A stretch of DNA of 64,000 nt from Bradyrhizobium sp. Rc3b (GCF_900114915.1 NZ_FOUS01000007.1:186001-250000), one strand, 5' to 3'; numbered from the stretch's first letter, positions 26,186-34,942 are shown. Made by a program: numbers and translations. Notes: a model not told the origin generated them from the letters alone.

Positions 26186-26215
26186 ATTATTCTGAGCCTT
26201 AGCGCAGTGCACCAA
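26186..26215 (-). promoter_or_regulatory. Candidate promoter of the nuo operon
   Basis: On the minus strand TTGGTG (26210-26215) and AATAAT (26186-26191) are spaced by 18 bases, a plausible housekeeping -35/-10 pair, about 55 bases before the nuoA start. The rest of the 568-base gap between nuoA and the TonB receptor gene (26132-26699) shows no gene I can support; open frames there are Arg-rich and lack ribosome sites. Confidence 0.35.
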
Positions 26216-26662
26216 TGGGCGCAAGACACGCTCTTTTCAGGCCCTTTGCCGCCCCCAGAACGGTGAAAATCCCGGAATCACCCCGCGTTGGTATGGAGCA
26301 GATCGTCAGGGCCAGCAAGGGCGGTTCGGGCCCGCGGCCGTGGCGTCTGCTGTTTGGGAAGGCCCACTTTATGTAGGCCGCGGCGCGGCAAAATACACAT
26401 TAAAACGACGATTGCCGCTGGTCGGCCGCATTCCCACCCACCAAGCCCGCAGCCGCTCCGAGCAGCCTATCCACAGGCAAGGCAGGCACGAGCCATGCAT
26501 CGCGCGGGGGGCGAGCCCCGCCTCAGGCGATATATTGCAGTCCGGCCGGGGTCCAGCCGCGAGCGCGGCGACGGCGACATCCTGGGCCGTCGCGCGCGCC
26601 GCGCTCGGATGAGCTTCGGGCTGGGGGGCATAGCCCGGGAGCTCATCTATCTCGTGAGGAAG

Positions 26663-26686
26663 AGCGGCGGCGCCAGATGGCGCTGC
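26663..26686. terminator. Hairpin after the TonB receptor gene
   Basis: GGCGGCGCCA and TGGCGCTGCC, separated by two bases, can pair with one wobble pair. It lies 14 bases past the receptor stop on the minus strand. The minus-strand flank is only moderately T-rich (CTCTTCCTC), so termination is uncertain. Confidence 0.35.
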
Positions 26687-26699
26687 CCTTTTCCCGCCC

Positions 26700-29027
26700 T
26701 CACCATTTGTAGGAGACGCTGGCGGTGACACGCCGGCGATCGCCGTAGAAGCACGACGTGGCCGACGCGCAGCTCGCGACATAGATCTTGTCGGTCAGGT
26801 TGATCACGTTCAGCGCCGTACGCCAGTTCTGCCATTCATAGTGGAGCGCGAGATCGCCGAGCACGACTGCGGGAACTTCGAGGGTGTTTGCAGCATCCGC
26901 CCAGGACGGGCCGATGTAACGCACGCCACCGCCAAAGCCGAACCCTTCCAACGGTCCATCCTTGAAGGTGTAGTCGGCCCATCCCGATACCAGAAGCTGG
27001 GGCGTATTGGTCGGCGTCTTGCCGACGAGGGTCGGGTCGAGGTCTTTGCTGTTGAAGAGATGATAGGACGTGAAGGCGCCGATGAACTTCAGCTCCTTCG
27101 TGGCATTGGCCACCGCTTCCAGCTCGATGCCGCGCGAGGTCACCTCGCCGGTCTGGTTCTGCAAGACCGGAACGCTGCCCGGTAATGTCGTCGCGACGTT
27201 TTGACGGACCAAATCGAAAGCCGAAACCGTGAAATAGCCATCGAAGCCTTTTGGCGCGACCTTCACGCCGATTTCGGCCTGCTTGCCGGTCTCCGGCAGG
27301 AACAGCTGGTTCGTCGCATTGAGGCCGATGATCGGATTGTAGCTCGTCGAATACGAGACGTAGGGCGCGATGCCGTTGTCGAAATTGTAGATCAGTCCGG
27401 CGCGGCCGCTGAACCTGCTGTCGTCACGGCTGGCAACGGTTGCGCCGGTGTCCCGCGCTTCTTGCGTCGTTTCGACCCAGTCATTGCGGCCGCTCAGCAC
27501 CAGCGTGAAGTTGCCGAGCTTCATCTGGTCCTGGAGATAGGTGCCGGCCTGCTTCTGTGTGATGAGGAAGTTACGGAACGGCGCGCTCGGCAACGCAACC
27601 TCGGCTCCCCCATAGGCCGGATTGAAAACGTTGATCGAGGGTACGCCGAATCCGAAGGCTTGATAATCGTCGATCTGGTAGCCTCTCAGATCGACGCCGA
27701 ACAGCATTGTGTGTCTGACCGGACCGGTGTTGAAGCGATACTCGAGCTGATTATCGAGATTGGCCTGGTTGGCGGTGTTCTTCGCGTACCAATTATATCG
27801 TCCCATCGTGGCGGTGTTGATGCTGTCCCAACCGTTGCCGACATAGCCGCGGTAGCTGATGTCGACATGCGCAAAGCGGGCGTTCTGGCGGAACGTCAGG
27901 TCGTCGGTAAGATTGCGCTCGAACTGATAGCCCAGCATCTCCTGCTCGCGCGTGAATTTGTCGACGGTTGGATCTCCGACGAAGAAGCTCGTGGGAATCT
28001 TGCCGAACGGCGCGTTCGTCACCGTGCCCTGGTAGGGCAGGAAGTTGATGCCGCGGGTGTCCTGCTTCGAGGCAGACGCAAGCACCGTGAAGCTCGTGTC
28101 GGCATCCGGCTTCCACGTGAACGACGGTGCGATGAAGTAGTTGTTGTCCGGCGTGAAGTTGACCTGCGTGCCGCCGTTCTGGACCTGGCCGACCACGCGC
28201 GCGAACAGTTTGCCGTTCTCGGGGCTCGTCGCGACCGGACCGCCCATGTCGAAACTGACATAGGCATTGCCGAAATTATTGACGCCGGCCTCGATGTAGC
28301 GGATCGGCTCGGCCGGCGGCATCTTGCTGATGACGTTGACGATGCCGCTCGGGCTTGATCCCCCGTAAAGCACCGCCGACGGACCGCGCAATACCTCGAC
28401 CCGCTCCATGTTGGGGGTCTGCAGTTTCCAGCTGGCATAGGACGTGTAGAACAGCTGCATGCCGTCGAGAAACAGTCCGATGTCCTCGGACTTGAAGCCG
28501 CGGATCAACCACCAGTCGTTGCGGGTATCCGTGCCGAAAGTCCCTGCGCGCACGCCGGCAGTGTAGCGCAGGACCTCATCGAGCTTGTTGGGCTTCTGGT
28601 CGCGGATCTGCTCGGCGCCGATGACGGACACTGACTGCGGCGTCTCGATGATCGGCGTGTTGGTCTTGGTGCCGGACGAACTGCGACCCGCGACGTAGCC
28701 GTTCACTGGGCCGCGCGGCGTCTCGACGAAGCCGACGTTGCGCTGCGGCTGCGGCCTGTTCCTGTTGGCGATCTGCTCCGACGACCGCGGCGCACGGCGC
28801 TGAGGGGTCGTGGTCGCGCGGCGGCGCGCTTCCGGCGCGGTGACGGTCACCGGCGGCAGGCTCGCTGCGCCACCCTGCGCGGACGATTGTGCAAGCGATG
28901 CCTGCGGCATCAAAACCCAAGCGGATGCGGTCGCCAGCACGGCCGACCGCAGCATTCCAAGACTGTTCAACGCGCCACCCCAAAGCTGCATGTTCGATGC
29001 GTCATGCCGCCTGTCCCCGGACGGCAT
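26700..29027 (-). CDS. TonB-dependent siderophore receptor
   Basis: Outer-membrane gated porin that imports a ferric siderophore using energy from TonB. About 775 residues. The signal peptide is near MLRSAVLATASAWVLMPQAS with cleavage at SLA before QSSAQ; the true start may be 29027, 28991 or 28955 because no strong ribosome site is seen. A Pro/Arg-rich linker leads to the plug domain (TPQSVSVIGAEQIRDQKPNK; then RGFKSEDIGLFLDGMQLF, VEVLRGPSAVLYGGSSPSG), followed by a 22-strand barrel ending in the aromatic signal VTASVSYKW. It resembles FhuA/FcuA-type receptors. A MarR-type gene lies 105 bases upstream on the same strand; no siderophore transport ABC genes are nearby. Confidence 0.92.
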   Translation of the reverse strand: MPSGDRRHDASNMQLWGGALNSLGMLRSAVLATASAWVLMPQASLAQSSAQGGAASLPPVTVTAPEARRRATTTPQRRAPRSSEQIANRNRPQPQRNVGFVETPRGPVNGYVAGRSSSGTKTNTPIIETPQSVSVIGAEQIRDQKPNKLDEVLRYTAGVRAGTFGTDTRNDWWLIRGFKSEDIGLFLDGMQLFYTSYASWKLQTPNMERVEVLRGPSAVLYGGSSPSGIVNVISKMPPAEPIRYIEAGVNNFGNAYVSFDMGGPVATSPENGKLFARVVGQVQNGGTQVNFTPDNNYFIAPSFTWKPDADTSFTVLASASKQDTRGINFLPYQGTVTNAPFGKIPTSFFVGDPTVDKFTREQEMLGYQFERNLTDDLTFRQNARFAHVDISYRGYVGNGWDSINTATMGRYNWYAKNTANQANLDNQLEYRFNTGPVRHTMLFGVDLRGYQIDDYQAFGFGVPSINVFNPAYGGAEVALPSAPFRNFLITQKQAGTYLQDQMKLGNFTLVLSGRNDWVETTQEARDTGATVASRDDSRFSGRAGLIYNFDNGIAPYVSYSTSYNPIIGLNATNQLFLPETGKQAEIGVKVAPKGFDGYFTVSAFDLVRQNVATTLPGSVPVLQNQTGEVTSRGIELEAVANATKELKFIGAFTSYHLFNSKDLDPTLVGKTPTNTPQLLVSGWADYTFKDGPLEGFGFGGGVRYIGPSWADAANTLEVPAVVLGDLALHYEWQNWRTALNVINLTDKIYVASCASATSCFYGDRRRVTASVSYKW

Positions 29028-29080
29028 GCGCTTGGAGGTGACGCTTATGGGAGCGCGCGAGAATTCCCTAATTGAAAGCT

Positions 29081-29100
29081 TCTTAGAAAGACTCTTAGAA
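29081..29100 (-). promoter_or_regulatory. Direct repeats upstream of the TonB receptor
   Basis: TCTTAGAA occurs at 29081-29088 and again at 29093-29100, exactly 12 bases apart, 54-73 bases before the upstream receptor start. With the preceding T the first copy is the odd palindrome TTCTTAGAA. Iron-control elements bound by Irr in Bradyrhizobium are AT-rich TTAGAA/TTCTAA palindromes, so this is a possible iron-responsive site; the match is partial. Confidence 0.35.
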
Positions 29101-29132
29101 GCGATCCAACATGTTCAGAGATTGCTGGATGA

Positions 29133-29648
29133 TCAGCGCGCGTTCTTCTCGCTCTCGAGCATCTCGGCGGCGATCGCCGTGAGCTGGTCGACCTGCCCCA
29201 GCAGCGTGTGGAACTCGGCTTCGCTCAGCTGTTCCAGCAGGCGCCGATTGCGCTCCTGCGCGCCCTCGACGATCGCATCATGCGCGGCGAGCCCCGCTGG
29301 GGTCAGCGAGATCAGCACCTCGCGGCTATCTTTCGGATTCGCGGTCTTTGCGATCAGCTTGCGCGAGAGCAGATTGGCCAGCGCGCGGCTGATCTGTCCC
29401 TTGTCCTGGCCGACGGCTTCAGCGAGCCGCGCCACGCTCATCGGCGGCCGGCGGCCCAGCGAGGCGACGAGACCGAACTCGACCGAGGACAATCCGGTGA
29501 GGCGCTTGTAGCGCAGGATCGCGCCGCGCTTGAGCAGATTGGCAAGCACCATCAGTCGCGACGACAGCATCACGGTGATCGGGGCCGACGGTTCGCTCTC
29601 GTCCGCTGCGGGCGACGTCGCCCCGCCCCTGCTCTCGGTCTGGCTCAT
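29133..29648 (-). CDS. MarR-family transcriptional regulator
   Basis: A 171-residue winged-helix repressor of the MarR family, expected to act as a dimer. The DNA-binding part runs from LSSVEFGLVASLGRRPPMSV through ARLAEAVGQDKGQISRALAN (recognition helix) and LLSRKLIAKTANPKDSREVL (wing), flanked by dimerisation helices. ATG at 29648 has GAGGTGG at suitable spacing; the frame remains open upstream through a 15-base tandem repeat but that would encode a Gly/Leu-rich tail. It is divergent from a Rieske oxygenase and an MFS transporter gene, which it may control, and lies upstream of the TonB receptor on its own strand. The ligand is unknown; MarR proteins next to ring-oxygenases usually sense aromatic acids. 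Confidence 0.88.
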   Translation of the reverse strand: MSQTESRGGATSPAADESEPSAPITVMLSSRLMVLANLLKRGAILRYKRLTGLSSVEFGLVASLGRRPPMSVARLAEAVGQDKGQISRALANLLSRKLIAKTANPKDSREVLISLTPAGLAAHDAIVEGAQERNRRLLEQLSEAEFHTLLGQVDQLTAIAAEMLESEKNAR

Positions 29649-29674
29649 GATCCACCTCTGCCAAGAAAGCCCAA

Positions 29675-29734
29675 GCCTGCCAAGCCCGACGCTGCCAAGT
29701 CCGGGCCTGCCAAGTCCGAGCCTGCCAAGCCCGG
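29675..29734. repeat. Four tandem 15-base repeats in the MarR/Rieske intergenic region
   Basis: Four consecutive units of the form GCCTGCCAAGYCCGR lie at 29675-29689, 29690-29704 (first bases CG), 29705-29719 and 29720-29734. They lie 27 bases upstream of the MarR start codon. A partial unit (CTGCCAAGAAAGCCC) is at about 29658. They are in the leader or promoter of the regulator; a slippage origin is likely. Confidence 0.75.
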
Positions 29735-29747
29735 CCGGACGCTTCAT

Positions 29748-29790
29748 CAAATGCGATTAAGAGGCATTTGGAAGATCGTTGACATTGTCA
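29748..29790. promoter_or_regulatory. Two palindromes, candidate operators between MarR and Rieske genes
   Basis: CAAATGC (29748-29754) and GCATTTG (29764-29770) form a perfect 7-base inverted pair with a 9-base spacer. Ten bases later TGACATTGTCA (29780-29790) is a perfect 11-base palindrome, and its first part overlaps a possible -35 element TTGACA (29779-29784). Position between the divergent MarR and oxygenase genes suits a repressor operator and promoter; which protein binds is inference. Confidence 0.45.
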
Positions 29791-29863
29791 TCGAATTATC
29801 TTTCACTGGATCCAAGGTGCCGAAAAGGCCCGGCCATCACGGCCAAAGCGGGAGGAACCAGGT

Positions 29864-31054
29864 ATGACCATCACCCAGCGGGATCGTGACCTCGGCACGG
29901 CCTACGCGATGAAGCCGGCGCATACCCGCACTGAGCTCACCTCGGTCGCGCGCGGCACGCCGATGGGCGAGCTGCTGCGCCGTTACTGGCACCCGGTCGG
30001 GCTCGTCGGTGACGCCACCGACACACCTAAGAAGGTGCGCGCGCTCGGCGAGGATCTGGTGCTGTTCCGCGACAGGCATGGCCGCGCCGGCCTGTTGCAC
30101 GCCCGATGCTGCCACCGCGGCACCACGCTCTACTATGGCAAGGTCGAGGAGGACGGCATCCGTTGCTGCTATCACGGCTGGAAGTTCGACACCGAGGGCC
30201 ACTGCCTGGAGCAGCCCTGCGAGCCCGACGGCGGCCAGTTCAAGGACAAGGTGCGCCAGCCCTGGTATCCGGTCGAGGAACGCTACGGCCTGATCTTCGC
30301 CTATATGGGCCCGGCCGAGAAACGCCCGGTGCTGCCGGCTTACGAATGCCTGGAGACAATGGACGACGGTGAGCTGGTCGAGGCCGATGATTCCTCGATC
30401 GGCGGCGGTGGCCCCGCCATCATCCCCTGCAACTGGCTGCAGCATTTCGAGAACGTGGTCGATCCCTATCACGTGCCGGTGCTGCACGGCTCGTTCTCGG
30501 GACCGCAATTCACCAACATGATGGCGTCGATCCCTGAGGTGAAGTTCGAGAAATCACCGCGCGGCGTCCTCGTGCGCTCCGAGCGCAAGCAGGACGACGG
30601 CAAGGTGTTCTATCGCGTCAGCGAGGCTGCGCTGCCGACGCTGCGCGTCGTGCCGAACCCGCGCGTCGCGCAGTTCGCGCGCGTCGAGTCGATCGGCTGG
30701 GTGCTTCCGATCGACGATGGCTCCTTCCGGATCTACGTCGCCGGCCGCGTCAAGAACTCCGGCGACATCAGCCGCATGCGCTCGAAGTTCAACGGCAAGT
30801 TCTGGTGGGACATGACCGAGCAAGAGCACCAGCAATTTCCGGGCGACTATGAGGCCCAGGTCGGCCAGGGCGAGGTGACGATCCATTCCGAGGAACATTT
30901 CGGCCAAAGCGACCGCGGGATCCTCATGATCCGGCGCATGCTGAGCGACCAGCTCGACGCACTCGCCGCAGGCCGCGACCCGATCGGCGTCTCGTTCGAT
31001 GCCAGCGCGCCGCCGGTCGACTTCGAAGCGGGGAATTACATCCGCGAAGGCTGA
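29864..31054 (+). CDS. Rieske-type aromatic ring-hydroxylating oxygenase, alpha subunit
   Basis: Oxygenase component that activates O2 at a mononuclear iron after receiving electrons through a Rieske 2Fe-2S cluster. 396 residues. Rieske ligands: Cys82-x-His84 in ARCCHRGTTLYYG and Cys101-x2-His104 in RCCYHGWKF. The mononuclear iron facial triad is in NVVDPYHVPVLH (Asp200, His203, His208 region). The overall layout resembles the phthalate 4,5-dioxygenase/vanillate demethylase branch, which uses one type of subunit plus a separate reductase. No reductase or ferredoxin gene is adjacent. The MFS gene 62 bases downstream may bring in the substrate, and the divergent MarR gene may regulate both. Confidence 0.9.
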   Translation: MTITQRDRDLGTAYAMKPAHTRTELTSVARGTPMGELLRRYWHPVGLVGDATDTPKKVRALGEDLVLFRDRHGRAGLLHARCCHRGTTLYYGKVEEDGIRCCYHGWKFDTEGHCLEQPCEPDGGQFKDKVRQPWYPVEERYGLIFAYMGPAEKRPVLPAYECLETMDDGELVEADDSSIGGGGPAIIPCNWLQHFENVVDPYHVPVLHGSFSGPQFTNMMASIPEVKFEKSPRGVLVRSERKQDDGKVFYRVSEAALPTLRVVPNPRVAQFARVESIGWVLPIDDGSFRIYVAGRVKNSGDISRMRSKFNGKFWWDMTEQEHQQFPGDYEAQVGQGEVTIHSEEHFGQSDRGILMIRRMLSDQLDALAAGRDPIGVSFDASAPPVDFEAGNYIREG

Positions 31055-31116
31055 CCTTCCAGCCGCTACTTCCGGGCTGGACCATTAACGACAATAAACA
31101 CAAATTGGGGGAAGCG

Positions 31117-32412
31117 ATGGTCGATGTGACGTCACAGATGTCGGTGCAAACGGCTGCCGCGGCAAAGCCCCCGGCGCGGCGCTATTACGTGCTGGGGCTG
31201 CTCACCATCATCTACGCGCTGAACTTTCTCGACCGCACGATCTTCAACGTCCTGATCGAGCCGATCAAGAAGGAGTTTGCGCTCAGCGACACCATGATGG
31301 GCCTGCTCGCGGGCTTCGGCTTTGCGCTGTTCTATTCCCTGCTCGGCATTCCCATCGCGCGCGTCGCCGACCGGCTCAACCGGCGCAACATCGTGGCCGT
31401 CGCCTTTGCATTCTGGAGCGCGATGACGGCGCTGTGCGGCGCGGCCACCAGCGTAACCTCGCTGGCACTGGCGCGCATCGGCGTCGGCATCGGCGAATCC
31501 GCCGGCTCTCCCGCCTCGCAGTCGATCGTCGCCGATCTCTTCGCCAAGAACGAGCGCCCGCGCGCGCTCGGCATCTACGCCATCGGCACCTATCTCGGCG
31601 TCTTCCTCGGCTATTTCGTCGGCGGCTACGTCAACCAGCACTATGGCTGGCGGATGGCCTTCTATGTCGCCGGCCTGCCCGGCATCCTGCTCGCACTGGT
31701 GCTGTGGCTGACGATCTCCGAGCCGAAGCGCGGCGCGATGCAGGAGAGCTTCGTGCCCGAGCCGCTCGGGCCAACGCTACGTTTCCTGGCGTCGCAGCGC
31801 AGCTTCATCATCGTCCTGATCGGCTTCTGCCTCACCACCTACACGAACTACGCCACCGCGGCCTGGATCCCGCCGTTCCTGGCGCGCGTGCACCATCTGT
31901 CGAGCGCGGAGATCGGCACCTATGCCGGCACCTTCAAGGGCCTCGCCGGCATGGCCGGTACCCTGCTCGGCGGCTTCGTGGTGGCGCAAGTCAGCCGCCG
32001 CGACGACCGCTGGAAGCTGTGGGCGCCTGCGATCACCTCGGGCCTCGCGGGCCCGGTGTTCGCGCTGTGCATGCTGACGCAGGATTTTGCGATGATGGTC
32101 GCCATGCTGGCGCTGACCTCGTTCCTGGTCGGCTTCCATCTCGGCCCGATCTTCGCGATCGCGCAGACGGTGGCCAAGCCCAGCATGCGCGCGCTCGCTT
32201 CCGCGCTGATTGCGCTCACCGCCACCTGCTTCGGCCAGGGCGTCGGCCCGCTCGCGGTCGGCATGGTCAATGACGCGCTGAAGGGCAGTTATGGCGCAGA
32301 GGCCGTGCGCTATTCCCTGCTCTCGGCGGCGGTCACGACCACGCTCGGCGCCCTCTTGTTCATCTGGGCCGCCCGCGCGATCCGGGACGACATCGGCCGG
32401 GCCGCGGCCTGA
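31117..32412 (+). CDS. MFS transporter, spinster-like subfamily
   Basis: Twelve-helix inner-membrane transporter, 431 residues. The start ATG at 31117 follows GGGGGAAGCG; a TTG twelve bases earlier is less likely. The N-terminal helix YVLGLLTIIYALNFLDRTIF, the motif-A loop ARVADRLNRRNIVAVAFAFW and the central stretch GIGESAGSPASQSIVADLFA are characteristic of the subfamily that in bacteria often accompanies aromatic or lipid-like carboxylate metabolism. It comes directly after the Rieske oxygenase, so uptake of that enzyme's substrate is the simplest reading. Confidence 0.9.
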   Translation: MVDVTSQMSVQTAAAAKPPARRYYVLGLLTIIYALNFLDRTIFNVLIEPIKKEFALSDTMMGLLAGFGFALFYSLLGIPIARVADRLNRRNIVAVAFAFWSAMTALCGAATSVTSLALARIGVGIGESAGSPASQSIVADLFAKNERPRALGIYAIGTYLGVFLGYFVGGYVNQHYGWRMAFYVAGLPGILLALVLWLTISEPKRGAMQESFVPEPLGPTLRFLASQRSFIIVLIGFCLTTYTNYATAAWIPPFLARVHHLSSAEIGTYAGTFKGLAGMAGTLLGGFVVAQVSRRDDRWKLWAPAITSGLAGPVFALCMLTQDFAMMVAMLALTSFLVGFHLGPIFAIAQTVAKPSMRALASALIALTATCFGQGVGPLAVGMVNDALKGSYGAEAVRYSLLSAAVTTTLGALLFIWAARAIRDDIGRAAA

Positions 32413-32554
32413 GATCGACCCGGTGGGCCCGCCCGGCAAAACCAGCCGGGCGGCGAGATGAAACCATTTTGCGGAACCCGCGAAACCATCCGGAAACAGA
32501 TGGTCCTTAAGACATGAGCCTACAGACGGCGGCAAAGCCCGTCGGGAGGCTCAG

Positions 32555-32758
32555 ATGAACCACTCAATTCACTCTGCTGATCGTGCGACCCACCTGAAGA
32601 TCGTGGTGGTGGCGCTGGTGGCTGGCATCACAGTGGCGGCCTTCGGCATCGCAGCCCGCACCAATGCCGATTACAGTCAGACCGCCCAGTCCACCCACGT
32701 CATCAAGGCCGGCAAGCCGGTGGTGGTGACGAGCGCGGGCACGTCCGAGATTCGCTGA
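32555..32758 (+). CDS. Small membrane-anchored or exported protein (67 aa)
   Basis: I do not recognise a family. The protein has one hydrophobic segment at about residues 15-33 (LKIVVVALVAGITVAAFGIA) after a polar N-terminus, then a Thr/Ser/Val-rich tail. GGGAGG lies six bases upstream of the ATG, and a strong rho-independent terminator follows 25 bases after the stop, so this is a compact monocistronic gene. The coding region and its terminator look well defended; function is open. Confidence 0.75.
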   Translation: MNHSIHSADRATHLKIVVVALVAGITVAAFGIAARTNADYSQTAQSTHVIKAGKPVVVTSAGTSEIR

Positions 32759-32783
32759 TACGTCCTCTTCCGGGCTGACCGAT

Positions 32784-32806
32784 GGCCGCCTCCGGGCGGC
32801 CTTTTT
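32784..32806 (+). terminator. Rho-independent terminator of the 67-aa gene
   Basis: GGCCGCC, loop TCCG, GGCGGCC, then TTTTT (32802-32806), a classic intrinsic terminator 25 bases after the small-gene stop. Confidence 0.85.
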
Positions 32807-32918
32807 CGTTTTCCAGAGCAATGCTTAGCCGAGTTGCACCGGTGAAGCGCAACGTCCTTGACTTCACTCAGCCCCGCCTTTAATTCCCCCCTCGTTCCGC
32901 GCGCATCGAGCGAACCAC

Positions 32919-32995
<77 letters not shown>

Positions 32996-33198
32996 TTTTG
33001 GCAATCCCTTCATAGTCTTAGCTTGAACTTCTAGACTTCCGCCGCATCTGCGCCGGCGATTGCCTGCCGCTGGCGGGAACTCTCGGCATAGTCAGCCCGC
33101 GCCCGAATCGTCTACGTCTCAAAGGACTTAGAGGGATCCCCACCCATTCTCGGCTTTTCCAGGGATACCCTGTCATTGGACAACCGAGGAGGCCAGTC

Positions 33199-33528
33199 AT
33201 GGCTAAGAAGGATCCGGCCAAGAAGGATTCGACAAAGAAGGCAGCCGCTCCCGCCACCATTACGCTCAAGCACCTCGCCGCCGATATCGCCGAGAGCCAG
33301 GAGCTGTCGAAAAAGCGCGCCGAGGCGGTCCTGACCGACATGGTCGATTTGATCGCCAAGCACCTTAGGAAGGGCGACCGGGTCCGCATCGTCGGGCTCG
33401 GCATCCTCCAGGTCCGCAAGCGCGCCGCCCGCACCGGCCGCAATCCCGCCACCGGCGAGCCGATCCACATCAAGGCCAGCAAGAAGGTTACCTTCCGTCC
33501 GGTCAAGGAACTGAAAGAGGCAATCTGA
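33199..33528 (+). CDS. HU-family DNA-binding protein
   Basis: Nucleoid protein that binds and bends DNA as a dimer. 109 residues: a Lys/Ala-rich N-terminal extension of about 20 residues (MAKKDPAKKDSTKKAAAP), then the HU fold with helices ITLKHLAADIAESQELSKKR and the beta-arm signature GRNPATGEPIHIKASKK, ending FRPVKELKEAI. The extension is longer than in standard HU. GAGG precedes the ATG. In many alphaproteobacteria an HU gene follows lon; here it lies 15 kb away and on the opposite strand, which suggests rearrangement or a second copy. It could be called hup but I leave the symbol open. Confidence 0.93.
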   Translation: MAKKDPAKKDSTKKAAAPATITLKHLAADIAESQELSKKRAEAVLTDMVDLIAKHLRKGDRVRIVGLGILQVRKRAARTGRNPATGEPIHIKASKKVTFRPVKELKEAI

Positions 33529-33630
33529 GGCTACCCTTCGTTAAGCCTGATCCCACCTCCTTCCTGCCGCAACGCGGCCCGCTTTTCTGGTATACCGGCT
33601 GCTTCCCTGACCCCGGCGGTTTGACCAGAA

Positions 33631-34881
33631 ATGTCCTCCCTCACCTTTTCGCATACCGTGACCGAGCGCTTCCTGCGCTACGTCACCATCGACACCCAGT
33701 CCGATCCGGAATCCCCTCGCTCGCCCTCGACCGAGAAGCAGAAGGATCTCGGCCGCGTGCTCGCCGCCGAGCTCAAGGCCATGGGCGTCGCCGACGCGCA
33801 TCTCGACGATTACGGCTACGTCTACGGAACGATCCCGGCCACCACGGACAAGAAGGTGCCGGTGATCTGCTTCTGCTCGCACATGGACACTTCGCCCGAC
33901 GTCACCGGCAAGGACGTCAAGCCGCAAGTTCTGAAGAACTATCGCGGCGGTGACATCACCCTGCCAGGCGATGCCAGCCAGGTGATCCGCTTCACTGAGC
34001 ACCCTGCGCTGAAGAACCAGATCGGCAACGACATCATCACCACCGACGGCACCACGCTGCTGGGCGCCGACAACAAGGCGGGCGTTGCCGAGATCATGGA
34101 TGCCGCGCACTTCTTCATCAACAACCCCGATGTGAAGCACGGCACCATCAAGATCCTGTTCACGCCGGACGAGGAGATCGGCCGCGGCGTCGACAATGTC
34201 GATCTGAAGAAGCTCGGCGCCGATTTCGGTTACACCATGGACGGCGAAAGCGCCGGCTGCGTCGAGGACGAGACCTTCTCGGCCGACGGCGCCACCATCA
34301 CCATCAACGGCGTCAGCGCCCATCCCGGCTACGCCAAGGGCAAGATGGAGCACGCGATCAAGATCGCGGCCGCCATCGTCGAACGGCTGCCGAAGGAAGG
34401 CTGCTCGCCGGAGACGACCTCGGGCAAGCAGGGCTTTTTGCATCCGATCGGCATCGAGGGCGCGCTGGAGCAGGCAAGACTCTCTTTCATCGTCCGCGAC
34501 TTCACCGAGGAAGGACTGAAGGAGAAGGAGGTCCTGCTCGAGACCATCGTCAAGGACGTGATGAAAGACTATCCGCGCTCGACCTACACGTTCGAGGTGC
34601 GGGAGCAGTACCGCAACATGAAGCAGGTGATCGACCGTCACCCGCACGTGCTCGAATACGCCATCGAGGCGATCCGCCGCGCCGGCCTGCGCCCGATGCG
34701 CACCGCGATCCGCGGCGGCACCGACGGCTCGCGCCTGTCCTTCATGGGCCTGCCCTGCCCCAACATCTTTGCCGGCGAGCACGCGTTTCATTCGCGGCTC
34801 GAATGGGTCAGCCGGCAGGACATGGAAAAGGCCGTGCAGACCATCGTGCATCTGGCGATGATCTGGGAGGAGAAGGCCTGA
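33631..34881 (+). CDS. pepT: Peptidase T (tripeptide aminopeptidase)
   Basis: Cytosolic M20-family dizinc aminopeptidase that removes the N-terminal residue of tripeptides. 416 residues. Metal ligands and catalytic residues are visible in order: SHMDTSPDVTG (His, Asp), GADNKAGVAEI (bridging Asp), TPDEEIGRG (general-base Glu and ligand Glu), MDGESAG (Asp) and AGEHAFHSRLEW (His). It is monocistronic, 102 bases after the HU gene, with a modest hairpin at 34907-34933 downstream. Confidence 0.94.
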   Translation: MSSLTFSHTVTERFLRYVTIDTQSDPESPRSPSTEKQKDLGRVLAAELKAMGVADAHLDDYGYVYGTIPATTDKKVPVICFCSHMDTSPDVTGKDVKPQVLKNYRGGDITLPGDASQVIRFTEHPALKNQIGNDIITTDGTTLLGADNKAGVAEIMDAAHFFINNPDVKHGTIKILFTPDEEIGRGVDNVDLKKLGADFGYTMDGESAGCVEDETFSADGATITINGVSAHPGYAKGKMEHAIKIAAAIVERLPKEGCSPETTSGKQGFLHPIGIEGALEQARLSFIVRDFTEEGLKEKEVLLETIVKDVMKDYPRSTYTFEVREQYRNMKQVIDRHPHVLEYAIEAIRRAGLRPMRTAIRGGTDGSRLSFMGLPCPNIFAGEHAFHSRLEWVSRQDMEKAVQTIVHLAMIWEEKA

Positions 34882-34906
34882 CGCCCCCCATGGTTATGCA
34901 TGCCGA

Positions 34907-34933
34907 AATGGCCGGGCTTGCCGCTCGGCCATT
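34907..34933. terminator. Hairpin between convergent pepT and membrane-protein genes
   Basis: AATGGCCG (34907-34914) pairs with CGGCCATT (34926-34933); it is followed by GCTTTGG on the plus strand. A weak bidirectional terminator is the likely role. Confidence 0.45.
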
Positions 34934-34942
34934 GCTTTGGAG

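Noticed and set aside
26288..26728. Open frame of 146 codons upstream of nuoA on the plus strand
   Set aside because: Arg-rich composition, no ribosome site, overlaps the end of the TonB receptor gene and the nuo promoter region; best read as a chance frame.
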